Assembly (NCBI RefSeq): GCF_012584515.1
Contig: NZ_CP051461.1
Coordinates: 728,001-792,000 of the forward strand
Origin: Polaromonas vacuolata
GTDB lineage: Bacteria; Pseudomonadota; Gammaproteobacteria; Burkholderiales; Burkholderiaceae_C
Direction: 5' to 3'
DNA: 64,000 nt
The position numbers were made by a program, and so were the translations under genes. Below are positions 26,412-34,821 of this stretch, in pieces; the first letter of the stretch is position 1; every line of letters starts with the position of its first letter. The notes under the pieces are model-generated. The model did not search any database and was not told the DNA's origin. It worked only from the letters and a program-made list of their open reading frames with translations.

Positions 26412-28745
26412 TCAAGGCGCATGCAGTCGCTCAACTTTCCACCAAGCTGGCAGTAATGCCCGTACTTCGGCCTTATTAAAGCGGTCATCCATCAGGTAGA
26501 TCACACCCATGTCTGACGGTGTGCGTATCACCCGTCCGGCGGCTTGCACGACTTTTTGCAGGCCCGGGTATAGATAGGTGTAGTTGTAGGCCAGTATGGA
26601 ATGCGTGGCTTGACCCGATTGATTCATATAACTGGCCAAGCGATTTTTCATTTCTTCATTGATGGCGTTGACTTGCGGCATGCCTAAGGTGGCGATGAAA
26701 GCGCCGATCAAACGACGACCCGGCAGATCCACGCCTTCAGCAAATGCGCCGCCCAATACTGCAAAACCTATGCCTTGAGATTGCGCGCTAAAACGGGCTA
26801 AAAACTGATCCCGACCGGCCTCGTCCATCTGCCGTGTTTGTGACCAACAGCTAATGAAGGGGTAGCGCTGTTTAAACAGTTTTTCGAGTTTTTCCAGGTA
26901 GTCGTAGCTACTGGTAAAGGCCAAATAATTGCCCGGCTCTGTTTGGTATTGGCGCGCCATCAGGTCGGCAATGCGCTCAAGCGATGCGTCCCGATGTTGA
27001 AAGCGCGTCGATATATTGCTCACCGCTGCGACTTTTAATTGTGCCGCTGTGAATGGCGAGTTGACGTCTATCCAAGCGCTGTCATCAGGCAGGCCTAGCG
27101 TCGTGCGGTAGAAAATACGTGGACTCAAAGTCGCAGAAAAAAGCGTCACCGTTCGGGCCAATAAAAAGCGCGGTGCTAAAAATGGCGCGGGCAGTATGTT
27201 GCGTATGTTTAGCACTGCGCAGCCTTGGGCAAGCGCGAGTGGCTGATCGGGCTTATCCAGCAAACTGATGTCAAACAGAGAGTGCGGACCAAACGCATCA
27301 GCCATGCGCGAGAAATGCAAAGCCTCAAAATAAAAGTCTTGTAGCGCGCCGTCCATGCGGGTTGGATTGGCGAGCATGAAGTCGGTGATATTGCTCAGCG
27401 CTAGTTGCAGTGTTTTAAGAAAATCAATCGGTATTTCTGGATACACCTGCCAGACAGCAACTTGCGTTTTGTGCAACTCGCTCAAACTTTTATCTAACCG
27501 TTCTAATACTTTTTTAACCGCCTTGGGTGCGGTTGCATGCAGTGCGCGCAGCACACTCTGATCCATGCTGGCCGAGTACATTTTGCGGCCGCGTTCGAGC
27601 AGATTGTGAGCCTCGTCTACCAGTACGCTGACCCGCCATTGCCAGAGCTGGCTCATGGTGAAAAGCATGGCGCTGCTGTCAAAGTAGTAGTTGTAGTCGC
27701 CCACTACAACGTCGCTCCAGCGCACCAATTCTTGACTCAAATAATAGGGGCAGACTTGATGCGCCAAGGCCAATTCGCGCAGCCTAAATTTATCCAATAT
27801 TGAGCCGCTTTGTGCGTGCAAAACAGCCGCACTGCGGGCGGCTGGCAAGCGATCGTAAAAGCCACGCGCCAGTGGGCAGGAGTCGCCATGACAAGCCTTG
27901 TCTGGGTGTTCACAAGACTTCTCGCGAGACACCAGCTCTAACGCTCTGAGCGGTAACGCGCTGGCTTGCTGGAGCAAGCCCAGCGCTTCTAATGCAAGTT
28001 GTCTGCCGGGGGTTTTAGCGGCCAGAAAAAATAGCTTGTCTTGGCGCTGCTTAGGCATGGATTTGAGCAGCGGAAACACCGTGCCTATCGTCTTACCAAT
28101 GCCGGTAGTGGCTTGGGCTAGCAGGCAAACACCGGCGTGACTGGCTTTGTAGACGGCTTCGGCGAGTTCGCGTTGACCGGCTCTAAACGCTGGGTGGGGA
28201 AACTTCAAGTCAGTCAGCGCTACATCGCGTGCCAGACGGTGGGCTAATTCTTGTTCTGCCCAAGCTAAAAAGCGTTCACAGTGCAGCTCAAAAAAATGTC
28301 TCAAACTCAGTGCATCAATACATTCGGTGATCGGCGTTTCTTGCAGACTGGCGACATCAAAATAAACCAACGACAAATTAATCGCGTCCAAGCCTTTTTG
28401 CTGGCACAGCAACCAACCGTAAATCTTGAGTTGAGCCCAGTGCAGCGTGCGCCGATTCTCGGCCATGTTGTGAAGGTCACCTCGGAAGGTTTTGACTTCT
28501 TCCAGCAAATTGAGCGCCGGGTCATAGCCATCGGCGCGGCCACGCACTACAAGGCTTTTATAGTGGCCTTCTAGGCTGACTTCCGTCTCGTAACCTTCGG
28601 GTCGGCGCGAGGCCACCAACGCGTGACCGGCCATGCCTTCTTGTGCAGAAGGAGAGGGCGTAAAGCGCAGGTCTAAGTCACCGTGTTTGGCGGTAAATTC
28701 GCAGAGTGCACGCACGGCGACGGTATAAATTGGACTTGAGGTCAT
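26412..28745 (-). CDS. XPD/DinG-family DNA helicase with N-terminal PD-(D/E)XK nuclease domain
   Basis: 777 residues. The N-terminal ~180 carry a nuclease-like signature: GRADG (Asp72), EEVKTF (Glu83, Lys85) and the QLKIYGWLL helix (Gln105). Next comes a superfamily-2 helicase: Walker A TTGIGKT at 214-219, DEAH box (LVDEAHNLL), and C-terminal VLGGAFAEGVDLPG and QAAGRVIRTPSD. Four cysteines (in KSCEHPDKACHGDSCP and HQVCPYY) form the Fe-S cluster motif of XPD/DinG helicases. It is probably an ATP-dependent repair helicase-nuclease. Confidence 0.88.
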   Translation of the reverse strand: MTSSPIYTVAVRALCEFTAKHGDLDLRFTPSPSAQEGMAGHALVASRRPEGYETEVSLEGHYKSLVVRGRADGYDPALNLLEEVKTFRGDLHNMAENRRTLHWAQLKIYGWLLCQQKGLDAINLSLVYFDVASLQETPITECIDALSLRHFFELHCERFLAWAEQELAHRLARDVALTDLKFPHPAFRAGQRELAEAVYKASHAGVCLLAQATTGIGKTIGTVFPLLKSMPKQRQDKLFFLAAKTPGRQLALEALGLLQQASALPLRALELVSREKSCEHPDKACHGDSCPLARGFYDRLPAARSAAVLHAQSGSILDKFRLRELALAHQVCPYYLSQELVRWSDVVVGDYNYYFDSSAMLFTMSQLWQWRVSVLVDEAHNLLERGRKMYSASMDQSVLRALHATAPKAVKKVLERLDKSLSELHKTQVAVWQVYPEIPIDFLKTLQLALSNITDFMLANPTRMDGALQDFYFEALHFSRMADAFGPHSLFDISLLDKPDQPLALAQGCAVLNIRNILPAPFLAPRFLLARTVTLFSATLSPRIFYRTTLGLPDDSAWIDVNSPFTAAQLKVAAVSNISTRFQHRDASLERIADLMARQYQTEPGNYLAFTSSYDYLEKLEKLFKQRYPFISCWSQTRQMDEAGRDQFLARFSAQSQGIGFAVLGGAFAEGVDLPGRRLIGAFIATLGMPQVNAINEEMKNRLASYMNQSGQATHSILAYNYTYLYPGLQKVVQAAGRVIRTPSDMGVIYLMDDRFNKAEVRALLPAWWKVERLHAP

Positions 28746-28897
28746 GGGGTGCTAAGCGGTCGGCGTAATCTACGCCCTGGGCTATCGTAGCTTGCGAATA
28801 GTTTTGTTCGTCGCTCTGACTAAATGCCCCAGCATGGCGGTGTCATCAGCAAAGACCATAATTGTCTGTATTGAGTCTGAATCAAGTAAAAAATACT

Positions 28898-29473
28898 ATG
28901 CTAAAAATAAACCCCGACCGTTACGGCGTTATTGCCCAGACTTTTCATTGGGCCACTGCGGTTTTAGTGCTGATTGCATTTATCTATGGATTGGGCGGCA
29001 ATGAGATGCGGGTTTATGACGCTGCCCACGATTTTCAGCGCATGCTTCACGAGACATTGGGAATGAGTGTTTTGGCGCTGGTGGTGTTGCGTCTGCTTTG
29101 GCGTCTGCTGGATACGCGGCCAGCACCAGCGGCTGCACCGCGCTGGATGCGTTTGGCATCGACCGCAGTGCATGGACTTTTGTATGGGCTGCTGATGGCT
29201 TTGCCTCTGACTGCGATTTTTGGTGCTTGGCTAGAAGGCCATTCGTTGACGCTGCTCGCTGGCGTGAACATCACCTCGCCATTACCCCTAGCGCATGCGT
29301 TGGGTCAGAGTCTGGCGGAGTTTCATACGCTCTTGGGCGACGCCATCATGATCCTCGCTGGCTTACATGCAGCGGCGGCCATATATCACCACTTGGTGCT
29401 TCGAGACTGCGTACTTAAAGCTATGTTGCCGGTTTGGTTTAAAGTTTGGCAGCCAAAAAAGCGTTGGTTTTAG
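28898..29473 (+). CDS. Cytochrome b561 family membrane protein
   Basis: About 191 residues from the ATG at 28898. Four hydrophobic helices carry His residues placed as haem ligands (QTFHWATAVLVLIAFIYG, HETLGMSVLALVVLRLLWRL, LHAAAAIYHHLVLRD). It fits the bacterial cytochrome b561 type (YodB/CybB), quinone-linked electron carriers of the inner membrane. No partner gene is adjacent, so the electron acceptor is unknown. Confidence 0.88.
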   Translation: MLKINPDRYGVIAQTFHWATAVLVLIAFIYGLGGNEMRVYDAAHDFQRMLHETLGMSVLALVVLRLLWRLLDTRPAPAAAPRWMRLASTAVHGLLYGLLMALPLTAIFGAWLEGHSLTLLAGVNITSPLPLAHALGQSLAEFHTLLGDAIMILAGLHAAAAIYHHLVLRDCVLKAMLPVWFKVWQPKKRWF

Positions 29474-29538
29474 TTTTTAAAATTTGTCATCAATGCGTGC
29501 AATTTCGAAGGAAATTAGCATCCGTTTGAATAAAAATT

Positions 29539-29928
29539 TCAGGGCTTATTCATGGCCTTATTGAATTCTTCTAGCGATAAAAAACCGTCCTTGTTGGTAT
29601 CGGCTTCGTCGAAATATTGGGTGACTTTACGAAACAGCTTGGCTTCATCGCGGCTGACTTTACCGTCACCGTTACTGTCCATGAAGCCAAACGCACGCTT
29701 AACTTCTTCTGCGCTGTAGCGGGGCGCTACTTGCTCTGCGTCGGGTTGGTTATCCGGAGTTTGTGCACGTACGTCGCCGGCGATAAAAAACAGTATTGCG
29801 CTGCCTATGACAAAGGCGGTCATCAGACTGCTTAAATAAAAATACAGTGCGGTAGATGTCGGTGCTGGTGCGGCCATGCAGATTGGGGTTTGATTGCAGC
29901 GCATTGAATTGAGGTTTTCTTGAATCAT
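29539..29928 (-). CDS. Membrane-anchored EF-hand protein
   Basis: 129 residues. One hydrophobic helix (about 34-52, MTAFVIGSAILFFIAGDV) is followed by AQTPD, so it is either anchored or cleaved. The C-terminal part has two EF-hand loops, DSNGDGKVSRDE and DTNKDGFLSLEE, with canonical Ca2+ ligands at positions 1, 3, 5 and 12. It is probably a periplasmic calcium-binding protein. Convergent with the cytochrome b561 gene. Confidence 0.85.
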   Translation of the reverse strand: MIQENLNSMRCNQTPICMAAPAPTSTALYFYLSSLMTAFVIGSAILFFIAGDVRAQTPDNQPDAEQVAPRYSAEEVKRAFGFMDSNGDGKVSRDEAKLFRKVTQYFDEADTNKDGFLSLEEFNKAMNKP

Positions 29929-29996
29929 TTTTTATACAGGGCCAGCACTTTTTATCAGTCTGGCCCTTTTTATTTCAAATCTAACAGCTTAAAAAA

Positions 29997-31052
29997 TTAA
30001 GCTTCTATTGTTGCCATGTCGATGACAAAACGGTATTTAACATCACCCTTGAGCATGCGTTCGTAGGCGGTGTTGATCTCACTGATTTTGATTTGCTCAA
30101 TATCAGACAAGATTTTGTGCTTAGCGCAAAAGTCCAGCATTTCCTGTGTCTCTTTAATGCCGCCAATCAGCGAGCCAGCCAAGCGGCGGCGCTTTAGGAT
30201 CAGGTTAAAAACAGTGGGTGATGGATGTGGTGTTGCAGGTGCGCCGACCAGTGTCATGGTGCCGTCGAGCTTGAGCAGGACTAAGAAAGCATCCAAGTCA
30301 TGCGGTGCGGCAACACAGTTCAAGATGAAGTCAAAGCTGTTTAAGTGCTTGGCCATTTCATCTTCGTTTTTCGAGACCACGACTTCTTTGGCACCAAGAC
30401 GCAACGCGTCCGCGCGCTTGCTTTCTGAGGTGGTGAACAGCACAACGTACGCGCCCATTGCCGCAGCAATCTTCACGCCCATGTGACCCAGACCACCCAG
30501 ACCGACGATACCTACTTTGTGGCCTGGGCCAACTTTCCACTGATGCAGTGGCGAGAAGGTGGTGATGCCGGCGCACAGCAGAGGTGCTACAGCAGCCAAG
30601 TCAGCTTCTTTGTGCGAGATGCGCAGCACGAAAGATTCGCGCACCACGATGTGGTTGGAGTAACCACCGTAGGTATTTTCGCCAGTGCCTTGCGCTGGGC
30701 TGTTGTAGGTGCCGGTAAAGCCGTTTTCGCAGTATTGCTCTAGGCCATCGGCGCAAGTCGCGCAATGCTGGCAGCTGTCGACCATGCAGCCAACGCCGAC
30801 CAAATCACCGACTTTAAATTTAGTCACCAAGTCGCCTACCGCAGAGACGCGGCCGACGATTTCATGGCCTGGCACGACTGGGTAATTGCTTGGTCCCCAT
30901 TCGCTGCGTGCGGTGTGCAGATCTGAATGGCAAACGCCACAAAACAACACGTCCATTGCGACGTCTAATTGGCCGGGTTCGCGGCGTTCGAGTTTGTAGG
31001 GTGCCAGTGGTGATGTAGCGGTGGTGGCTGCGTAGGCTAGTGCTTGTGTCAT
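29997..31052 (-). CDS. NAD(P)-dependent zinc alcohol dehydrogenase, YahK/cinnamyl-alcohol type
   Basis: 351 residues of the medium-chain dehydrogenase family. Catalytic zinc ligands lie in FCGVCHSDLHTARSEWG and GHEIVGRV. The structural zinc cysteines are in CMVDSCQHCATCADGLEQYCENG, and the nucleotide-binding glycines in GIVGLGGLGHMGVKI. The WGPSNYPVVPGHE segment is typical of YahK-type aldehyde reductases using NADPH. It is monocistronic; substrate unknown. Confidence 0.9.
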   Translation of the reverse strand: MTQALAYAATTATSPLAPYKLERREPGQLDVAMDVLFCGVCHSDLHTARSEWGPSNYPVVPGHEIVGRVSAVGDLVTKFKVGDLVGVGCMVDSCQHCATCADGLEQYCENGFTGTYNSPAQGTGENTYGGYSNHIVVRESFVLRISHKEADLAAVAPLLCAGITTFSPLHQWKVGPGHKVGIVGLGGLGHMGVKIAAAMGAYVVLFTTSESKRADALRLGAKEVVVSKNEDEMAKHLNSFDFILNCVAAPHDLDAFLVLLKLDGTMTLVGAPATPHPSPTVFNLILKRRRLAGSLIGGIKETQEMLDFCAKHKILSDIEQIKISEINTAYERMLKGDVKYRFVIDMATIEA

Positions 31053-31399
31053 GTGGGGTTTCCTAAGTTTGGAAAGAAATAAGACTTAAAAATTAGTCTT
31101 CTACTAAAAGACGAGTGTTTTTGATAAAAATCGAAAAACTAAGGGTTCATCCTAGGCTCTTTCTTTAATCTCTGTGTCTGCTTTAAGACTGGCCGCATGA
31201 CATAGACTGATATTTTTTCAGTATTTCCACCGCTTTTTTTAAAACGATTAGGAACGCTACTAAAAGTGTTTTTCCCAGTGAAAGGCCGTCCCTGAAAAGG
31301 TAAAACCAAGCCTTGAAATAGTTTTATATTCATTAAAATTGCCAGTCTTGCACAATCAGGCAGACGACACTGTCCTACAAGCCATTGAGAAAGAGACCC
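31053..31399. other. Intergenic region between divergent dehydrogenases
   Basis: No supported gene. A 64-codon minus-strand frame (31139-31333) has no family and no good start signal. The region must carry both divergent promoters; none is clear enough to place. Confidence 0.5.
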
Positions 31400-32527
31400 A
31401 TGAAAATCCGTGCCGCAGTATTAAAAGCCATTGGCTTGCCCGCTCCTTATGCCCAAAGTCGGCCTTTGCAGATTGAAGAAATCGAACTCGCACCGCTGCA
31501 GTTTGGTGAAGTTCTGGTGCGTATTCGCGCTGCTGGTCTGTGTCACTCTGACTTGTCCGTGATCTCCGGCGACCGACCTCGGCCCGTGCCCATGGTGCTT
31601 GGCCATGAGGGCGCTGGTGAAGTGGTGGAATGCGGGCCAGGTGTCACAGACCTCAAACCCGGCGAGCGTGTGGTCATGGTTTTTATGCCCAGTTGCGGTT
31701 GCTGCGTGCCCTGTGCTGAAGGCCGACCGGCTTTGTGCGAGCCTGGTGCTGCTGCCAACGGCGCCGGTACGCTGCTAGGCGGTGGTCGGCGTCTAAGCCT
31801 TGGCGGCGAAAGTGTTAACCATCATTTAGGCGTGTCTTGCTTTGCCGAGTACGCCGTGGTGTCGCGCCGCTCTTGCATTCGTATTGATGCGGATATCTCG
31901 CATGCAGAATCGGCCTTGTTTGGTTGCGCGGTGCTCACCGGCGTCGGTGCGGTGGTGAATACCGCGCGGGTCCAAGCTGGCACGACGGCTGCAGTGTTGG
32001 GGCTGGGTGGTGTTGGTTTCAGTGCGCTAATGGCGGCAGTCGCAAGCGGCGCGCGTGAGGTAGTGGCGATAGATTTGAGTGACGACAAACTCAAACTCGC
32101 CCGCGAGCTGGGTGCAACCGCCACTTTTAATCCCTCTAGCCAAGATTGTGCGGATGAGATTCGCGAGCTAACCCGCGGCGGTGTGGACTATGCGTTTGAA
32201 ATGGCCGGCGCGATACCGGCTATGGAGTTAGCTTGGCGCATCACACGGCGCGGCGGCAGCACCATCTCGGCCGGTTTGCCGAATCCGGCGCTGCGCTTTC
32301 CCTTGTCGCCCGTCACACTGGTGGCAGAAGAGCGCACACTGCGCGGCAGCTATATCGGTTCGGCCGTGCCGGCACGCGATATTCCGCGCTATGTTGACAT
32401 GTACCAGCGCGGCAAATTACCGGTCAATAAACTGATGGGCCAGCAGTTGGCACTAGACGATATCAATGCCGGGTTTGACCGCTTGGCCGGTGGCAATGCG
32501 CTGCGAGATGTATTGGTGTTTGATTGA
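31400..32527 (+). CDS. Zinc-dependent alcohol dehydrogenase, class III-like
   Basis: 375 residues from the ATG at 31400. The catalytic zinc site is GLCHSDLSVISG and LGHEGAGEV. Structural zinc cysteines are in PSCGCCVPCAEGRPALCEPG, and the Rossmann motif is VLGLGGVGFSALMAA. The overall pattern (FAEYAVVSRRSCIRID, GSYIGSAVPARDIPRYVDMY) resembles the glutathione-independent class III/AdhC-like enzymes of proteobacteria that oxidise primary or aryl alcohols. Substrate unproven. It is followed by a purine-rich spacer and the chaperone gene. Confidence 0.88.
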   Translation: MKIRAAVLKAIGLPAPYAQSRPLQIEEIELAPLQFGEVLVRIRAAGLCHSDLSVISGDRPRPVPMVLGHEGAGEVVECGPGVTDLKPGERVVMVFMPSCGCCVPCAEGRPALCEPGAAANGAGTLLGGGRRLSLGGESVNHHLGVSCFAEYAVVSRRSCIRIDADISHAESALFGCAVLTGVGAVVNTARVQAGTTAAVLGLGGVGFSALMAAVASGAREVVAIDLSDDKLKLARELGATATFNPSSQDCADEIRELTRGGVDYAFEMAGAIPAMELAWRITRRGGSTISAGLPNPALRFPLSPVTLVAEERTLRGSYIGSAVPARDIPRYVDMYQRGKLPVNKLMGQQLALDDINAGFDRLAGGNALRDVLVFD

Positions 32528-32542
32528 TTTTTTAATCGACTC

Positions 32543-32612
32543 AAGGCTAAAGCGCAAAGCGCAAAGCCGAAACGCAAGGCTAAAGTGCAAGGTCAAAGCT
32601 CAGGTACAAAGC
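32543..32612 (+). repeat. Purine-rich imperfect tandem repeat upstream of the chaperone gene
   Basis: AAGGCTAAAGCGC (from 32543) recurs as AAGGCTAAAGTGC 33 bases on (from 32576), within a run of AAAGCGC/CAAAGC units. It is low-complexity DNA between the dehydrogenase stop and the chaperone promoter region. Confidence 0.55.
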
Positions 32613-32652
32613 CTTACAAATGAACTGCTTGATCACCGATGTTGCTTATGTT

Positions 32653-32671
32653 TGTCGCAACTTGTGCGACA
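32653..32671 (+). promoter_or_regulatory. Palindrome upstream of the chaperone-effector operon
   Basis: TGTCGCA-ACTTG-TGCGACA is an exact 7-bp-arm inverted repeat 25 bp before the chosen start codon. Size and position suit a dimeric regulator's operator. It is not the TTCGC-N15-TTCGC PIP box of HrpB-type control nor an hrp box. Confidence 0.5.
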
Positions 32672-32695
32672 TGCTAAACAATAAAGGTGATGGTT

Positions 32696-33115
32696 ATGGA
32701 CAGCAGTGCATACGATAGGATTATTAAAAACCTGTGCTTGACTTGCGGCATCGACGACTGGCCTGCAGTAGCGCGTAGCGGTCATATTTTGTTAGGTGAG
32801 CGGGTGGTTGGACTAATCCATGACGCAGACAACACTGAGTCTTGCGAGTTGTCGGTGTACGTTCAACTCGATCCGGTCTACCCCAGTCAAACGCCAGATA
32901 TGTACCGCCATTTACTCAGCGCAAACTTGACTCAGACGCAAAATTTAAAAGGCTATTTTGGTCTCCATCCTGATACCGGCAATGCGGTCTACTGCATGCG
33001 TTTAGAGATGGATTTGGCACAGCAAGAAACTGATTTGTCTGAGCTGCTCAGAGACCAGACCAACACAGCCGCGCGACTGCTGGAGGCGTTAAATTTCAGA
33101 GCCTTGGGAGGTTGA
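32696..33115 (+). CDS. CesT-family type III secretion chaperone
   Basis: 139 residues. The ATG at 32696 has AAGGTG at proper spacing, so earlier in-frame GTG/ATG codons are disfavoured. The layout matches class I type III chaperones: an N-terminal helix (YDRIIKNLCLTCGIDDW), a twisted beta sheet (HILLGERVVGLIHD, CELSVYVQL), the PDMYRHLLSANL helix, GYFGLHPDTGNAVYCMRLEM strands and a last helix (TAARLLEALNF). It is acidic, as these chaperones are. It lies seven bases before a gene whose product has a disordered, basic, Ser-rich N-terminus, the usual chaperone-effector order. The family call is by pattern memory. Confidence 0.72.
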   Translation: MDSSAYDRIIKNLCLTCGIDDWPAVARSGHILLGERVVGLIHDADNTESCELSVYVQLDPVYPSQTPDMYRHLLSANLTQTQNLKGYFGLHPDTGNAVYCMRLEMDLAQQETDLSELLRDQTNTAARLLEALNFRALGG

Positions 33116-33121
33116 AAAATC

Positions 33122-34114
33122 ATGCTTAATCGACTCAGTAGATTCGCCGTTAGTACGCCACTAGCAACCCCGCTATCTCGGCTGTCCCGGCTGCCTCAGC
33201 AAGCGCTCTCACCACATGTGTCGTCGAGTTTGAGCGTGCCGCTGCGTCTTACTTCAAATTGCTTGTTCAAGGGTTTGCAAGTCAAGCCTGAAAGTCATTT
33301 GTCCACTGGTTTGAGTGCAGTAATCAAGCCGCTCGCTAGCAGCAGCACACGACTTTTTTCAAGCGCGTTAAGCAATCCTCGCGATCTGCAACTGATAGCC
33401 ACGGACGTGAAGACTCGCATGGAGCAGTTTAGATTTTGCGACAAACCTACGATAGATCAGAGCTCTTGCCTCAAGGACGGCCGTCAAGTGCAAGTGCGCA
33501 GGCTCAATGCCATGGATGCTGACTTAATCTGCGACTTTTATGCCAATGCTGGTCCTTGGAGTATGTTTGACTCTCTGGCCAGTCCTAAAAATAAAGTCAG
33601 TAATATTTGCGACATTATTTTGAATGCTGCAAATATTGGCAATGATGCTTTGGTCGCCATAGTCGGCGGAAAAATTGTTGGAGTGAGCGAGTACGAGGAC
33701 AGAGTCGGTGATATGGAAGTGGCAATTAACAGCGATATGCTGTACGACTCAGGCTTGGATGCCAACGAAGTTTGTGTTGCGAAAACCATGGTCGTACAAA
33801 GCCTGCGTGATTTCGGTGTTGGCACTGCGCTCAAGCGAGAACAAATGCTCAGTGCTAGGAACGCTGGCTACGAAGCCATCGTGAGCCTAAGTCGGAACCC
33901 CGCCATGCTGCATATCGTGACAAAGATGGGTGGCTTTACAAGTCAGTATGATTTAGGCAGCGTATGGAGTCTGATTGATTTGCGCGCCAGCAAAGCACCA
34001 GTTGCATTGCCTGCGTTAGCCATATTGTCCAGACCCAACGTGGGGCTGATTTCAATGCCTCGAACAGAAAAATCTGACCAAGATGCACTGCTGAGTAAAG
34101 TTAAGAACGAGTAA
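33122..34114 (+). CDS. Candidate type III effector with GNAT acetyltransferase domain
   Basis: 330 residues, start near 33122 (ATG at 33123 in context GGGAGGTTGAAAAATC). The first ~115 residues are Ser/Leu/Arg-rich, probably disordered, with no acidic residue before Glu57. Residues ~122-285 look like a GNAT N-acetyltransferase: VQVRRLNAMDADLICDFY, central strands ALVAIVGGKIVGVSEYED, VAKTMVVQSLRDFGVGTALK with the acetyl-CoA loop R-D-F-G-V-G (229-234), and a SRNPAMLHIVTKMGGF end segment. Direct coupling to a CesT-type chaperone suggests type III export and acetylation of a host target. Secretion and target are inference. Confidence 0.6.
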   Translation: MLNRLSRFAVSTPLATPLSRLSRLPQQALSPHVSSSLSVPLRLTSNCLFKGLQVKPESHLSTGLSAVIKPLASSSTRLFSSALSNPRDLQLIATDVKTRMEQFRFCDKPTIDQSSCLKDGRQVQVRRLNAMDADLICDFYANAGPWSMFDSLASPKNKVSNICDIILNAANIGNDALVAIVGGKIVGVSEYEDRVGDMEVAINSDMLYDSGLDANEVCVAKTMVVQSLRDFGVGTALKREQMLSARNAGYEAIVSLSRNPAMLHIVTKMGGFTSQYDLGSVWSLIDLRASKAPVALPALAILSRPNVGLISMPRTEKSDQDALLSKVKNE

Positions 34115-34151
34115 AAATTAAAGTCGCCAATCGACGGTTGAGCGCAAAAAA

Positions 34152-34595
34152 TTATTTCGGTAAGCGCACTACGCCCTTGGGTTTAGGCGGCACCACGGTT
34201 TCAACTTCTGTGATCACGCCACCAACGGCCACACTACCCGTGCTTTTGCCTTCGCCCATGACCCGGGCGCGACAGTCTTTTTTATCATCGCCAATCAGAC
34301 GCTCACAGCGAATCAATGCGTTGGCTTTATAGCCCTGGTTATCTTTTCCCAGCAGCCCAGCTTTTTTATCTGCATTAGCATTTTTTGCTTCGAGCAAGCA
34401 GTCTGCGCGTGACTGCTGACTTGTGCCGTTGTTGCAAGCGGCTTTCTCGCTAACTACGCTACCGGTGTCGTCAATGCTAATTTCACCAGCGATAACGTGA
34501 ACGCTGGCTGCCGCCATTGCCAGCACTACAGTCATGCCAAAAGCTGCCAAGCCCTTGGTGATGCGATTTTTTTTAATGCTGGTGTTATTTTTCAT
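34152..34595 (-). CDS. Exported protein of unknown function
   Basis: 147 residues from the ATG at 34595. A signal peptide (ITKGLAAFGMTVVLAMAAA, cleavage near VIAG) is followed by a Lys/Asn/Asp-rich mature part with three or four Cys (KAACNNG, ADCLLEA, RCERLIGDDKKDCRARVMG). It ends GGVITEVETVVPPKPKG. The RVMGEGKSTGSV...GGVI pattern recurs, as I remember, in uncharacterised periplasmic proteins of Burkholderiales. No function can be assigned. Confidence 0.7.
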   Translation of the reverse strand: MKNNTSIKKNRITKGLAAFGMTVVLAMAAASVHVIAGEISIDDTGSVVSEKAACNNGTSQQSRADCLLEAKNANADKKAGLLGKDNQGYKANALIRCERLIGDDKKDCRARVMGEGKSTGSVAVGGVITEVETVVPPKPKGVVRLPK

Positions 34596-34597
34596 GG

Positions 34598-34668
34598 CGT
34601 ATTTCTTGTGATGTGTTTTTGTGATGTGTATTTGTGACGTATTTTTTGTGGCGTATTTTTTTTGCTTG
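34598..34668 (-). repeat. Imperfect tandem repeat in the 5' region of the exported protein gene
   Basis: On the plus strand the unit GTGATGTGTTTTT recurs as GTGATGTGTATTT, GTGACGTATTTTT and GTGGCGTATTTTT, directly upstream of the start at 34595. On the coding strand this gives A-rich CAC-containing repeats in the probable leader. Repeat number could vary between strains and affect expression. Confidence 0.6.
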
Positions 34669-34821
34669 CGTTGACGGTCTTTCAAACCGTTAAACCTAGT
34701 ATAAAAACAACATTGATTTTTTCATGCAGGCTCAGGTCTTGCGCCGCTGCTTGCTATACGCCCGAGTGCCTGTAGGACAGTCGCCGTGAGAATGCTTTTT
34801 GACTGTGTTGCCACCGCCGTT

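Noticed and set aside
31139..31333. A 64-codon minus-strand frame between the dehydrogenases
   Set aside because: No family, no ribosome-binding site and probably part of a divergent promoter region.
32653..32671. HrpB-type PIP box or HrpL hrp box for the chaperone gene
   Set aside because: TTCGC-N15-TTCGC and GGAACC-N15/16-CCAC are both absent upstream; only the TGTCGCA palindrome is present.
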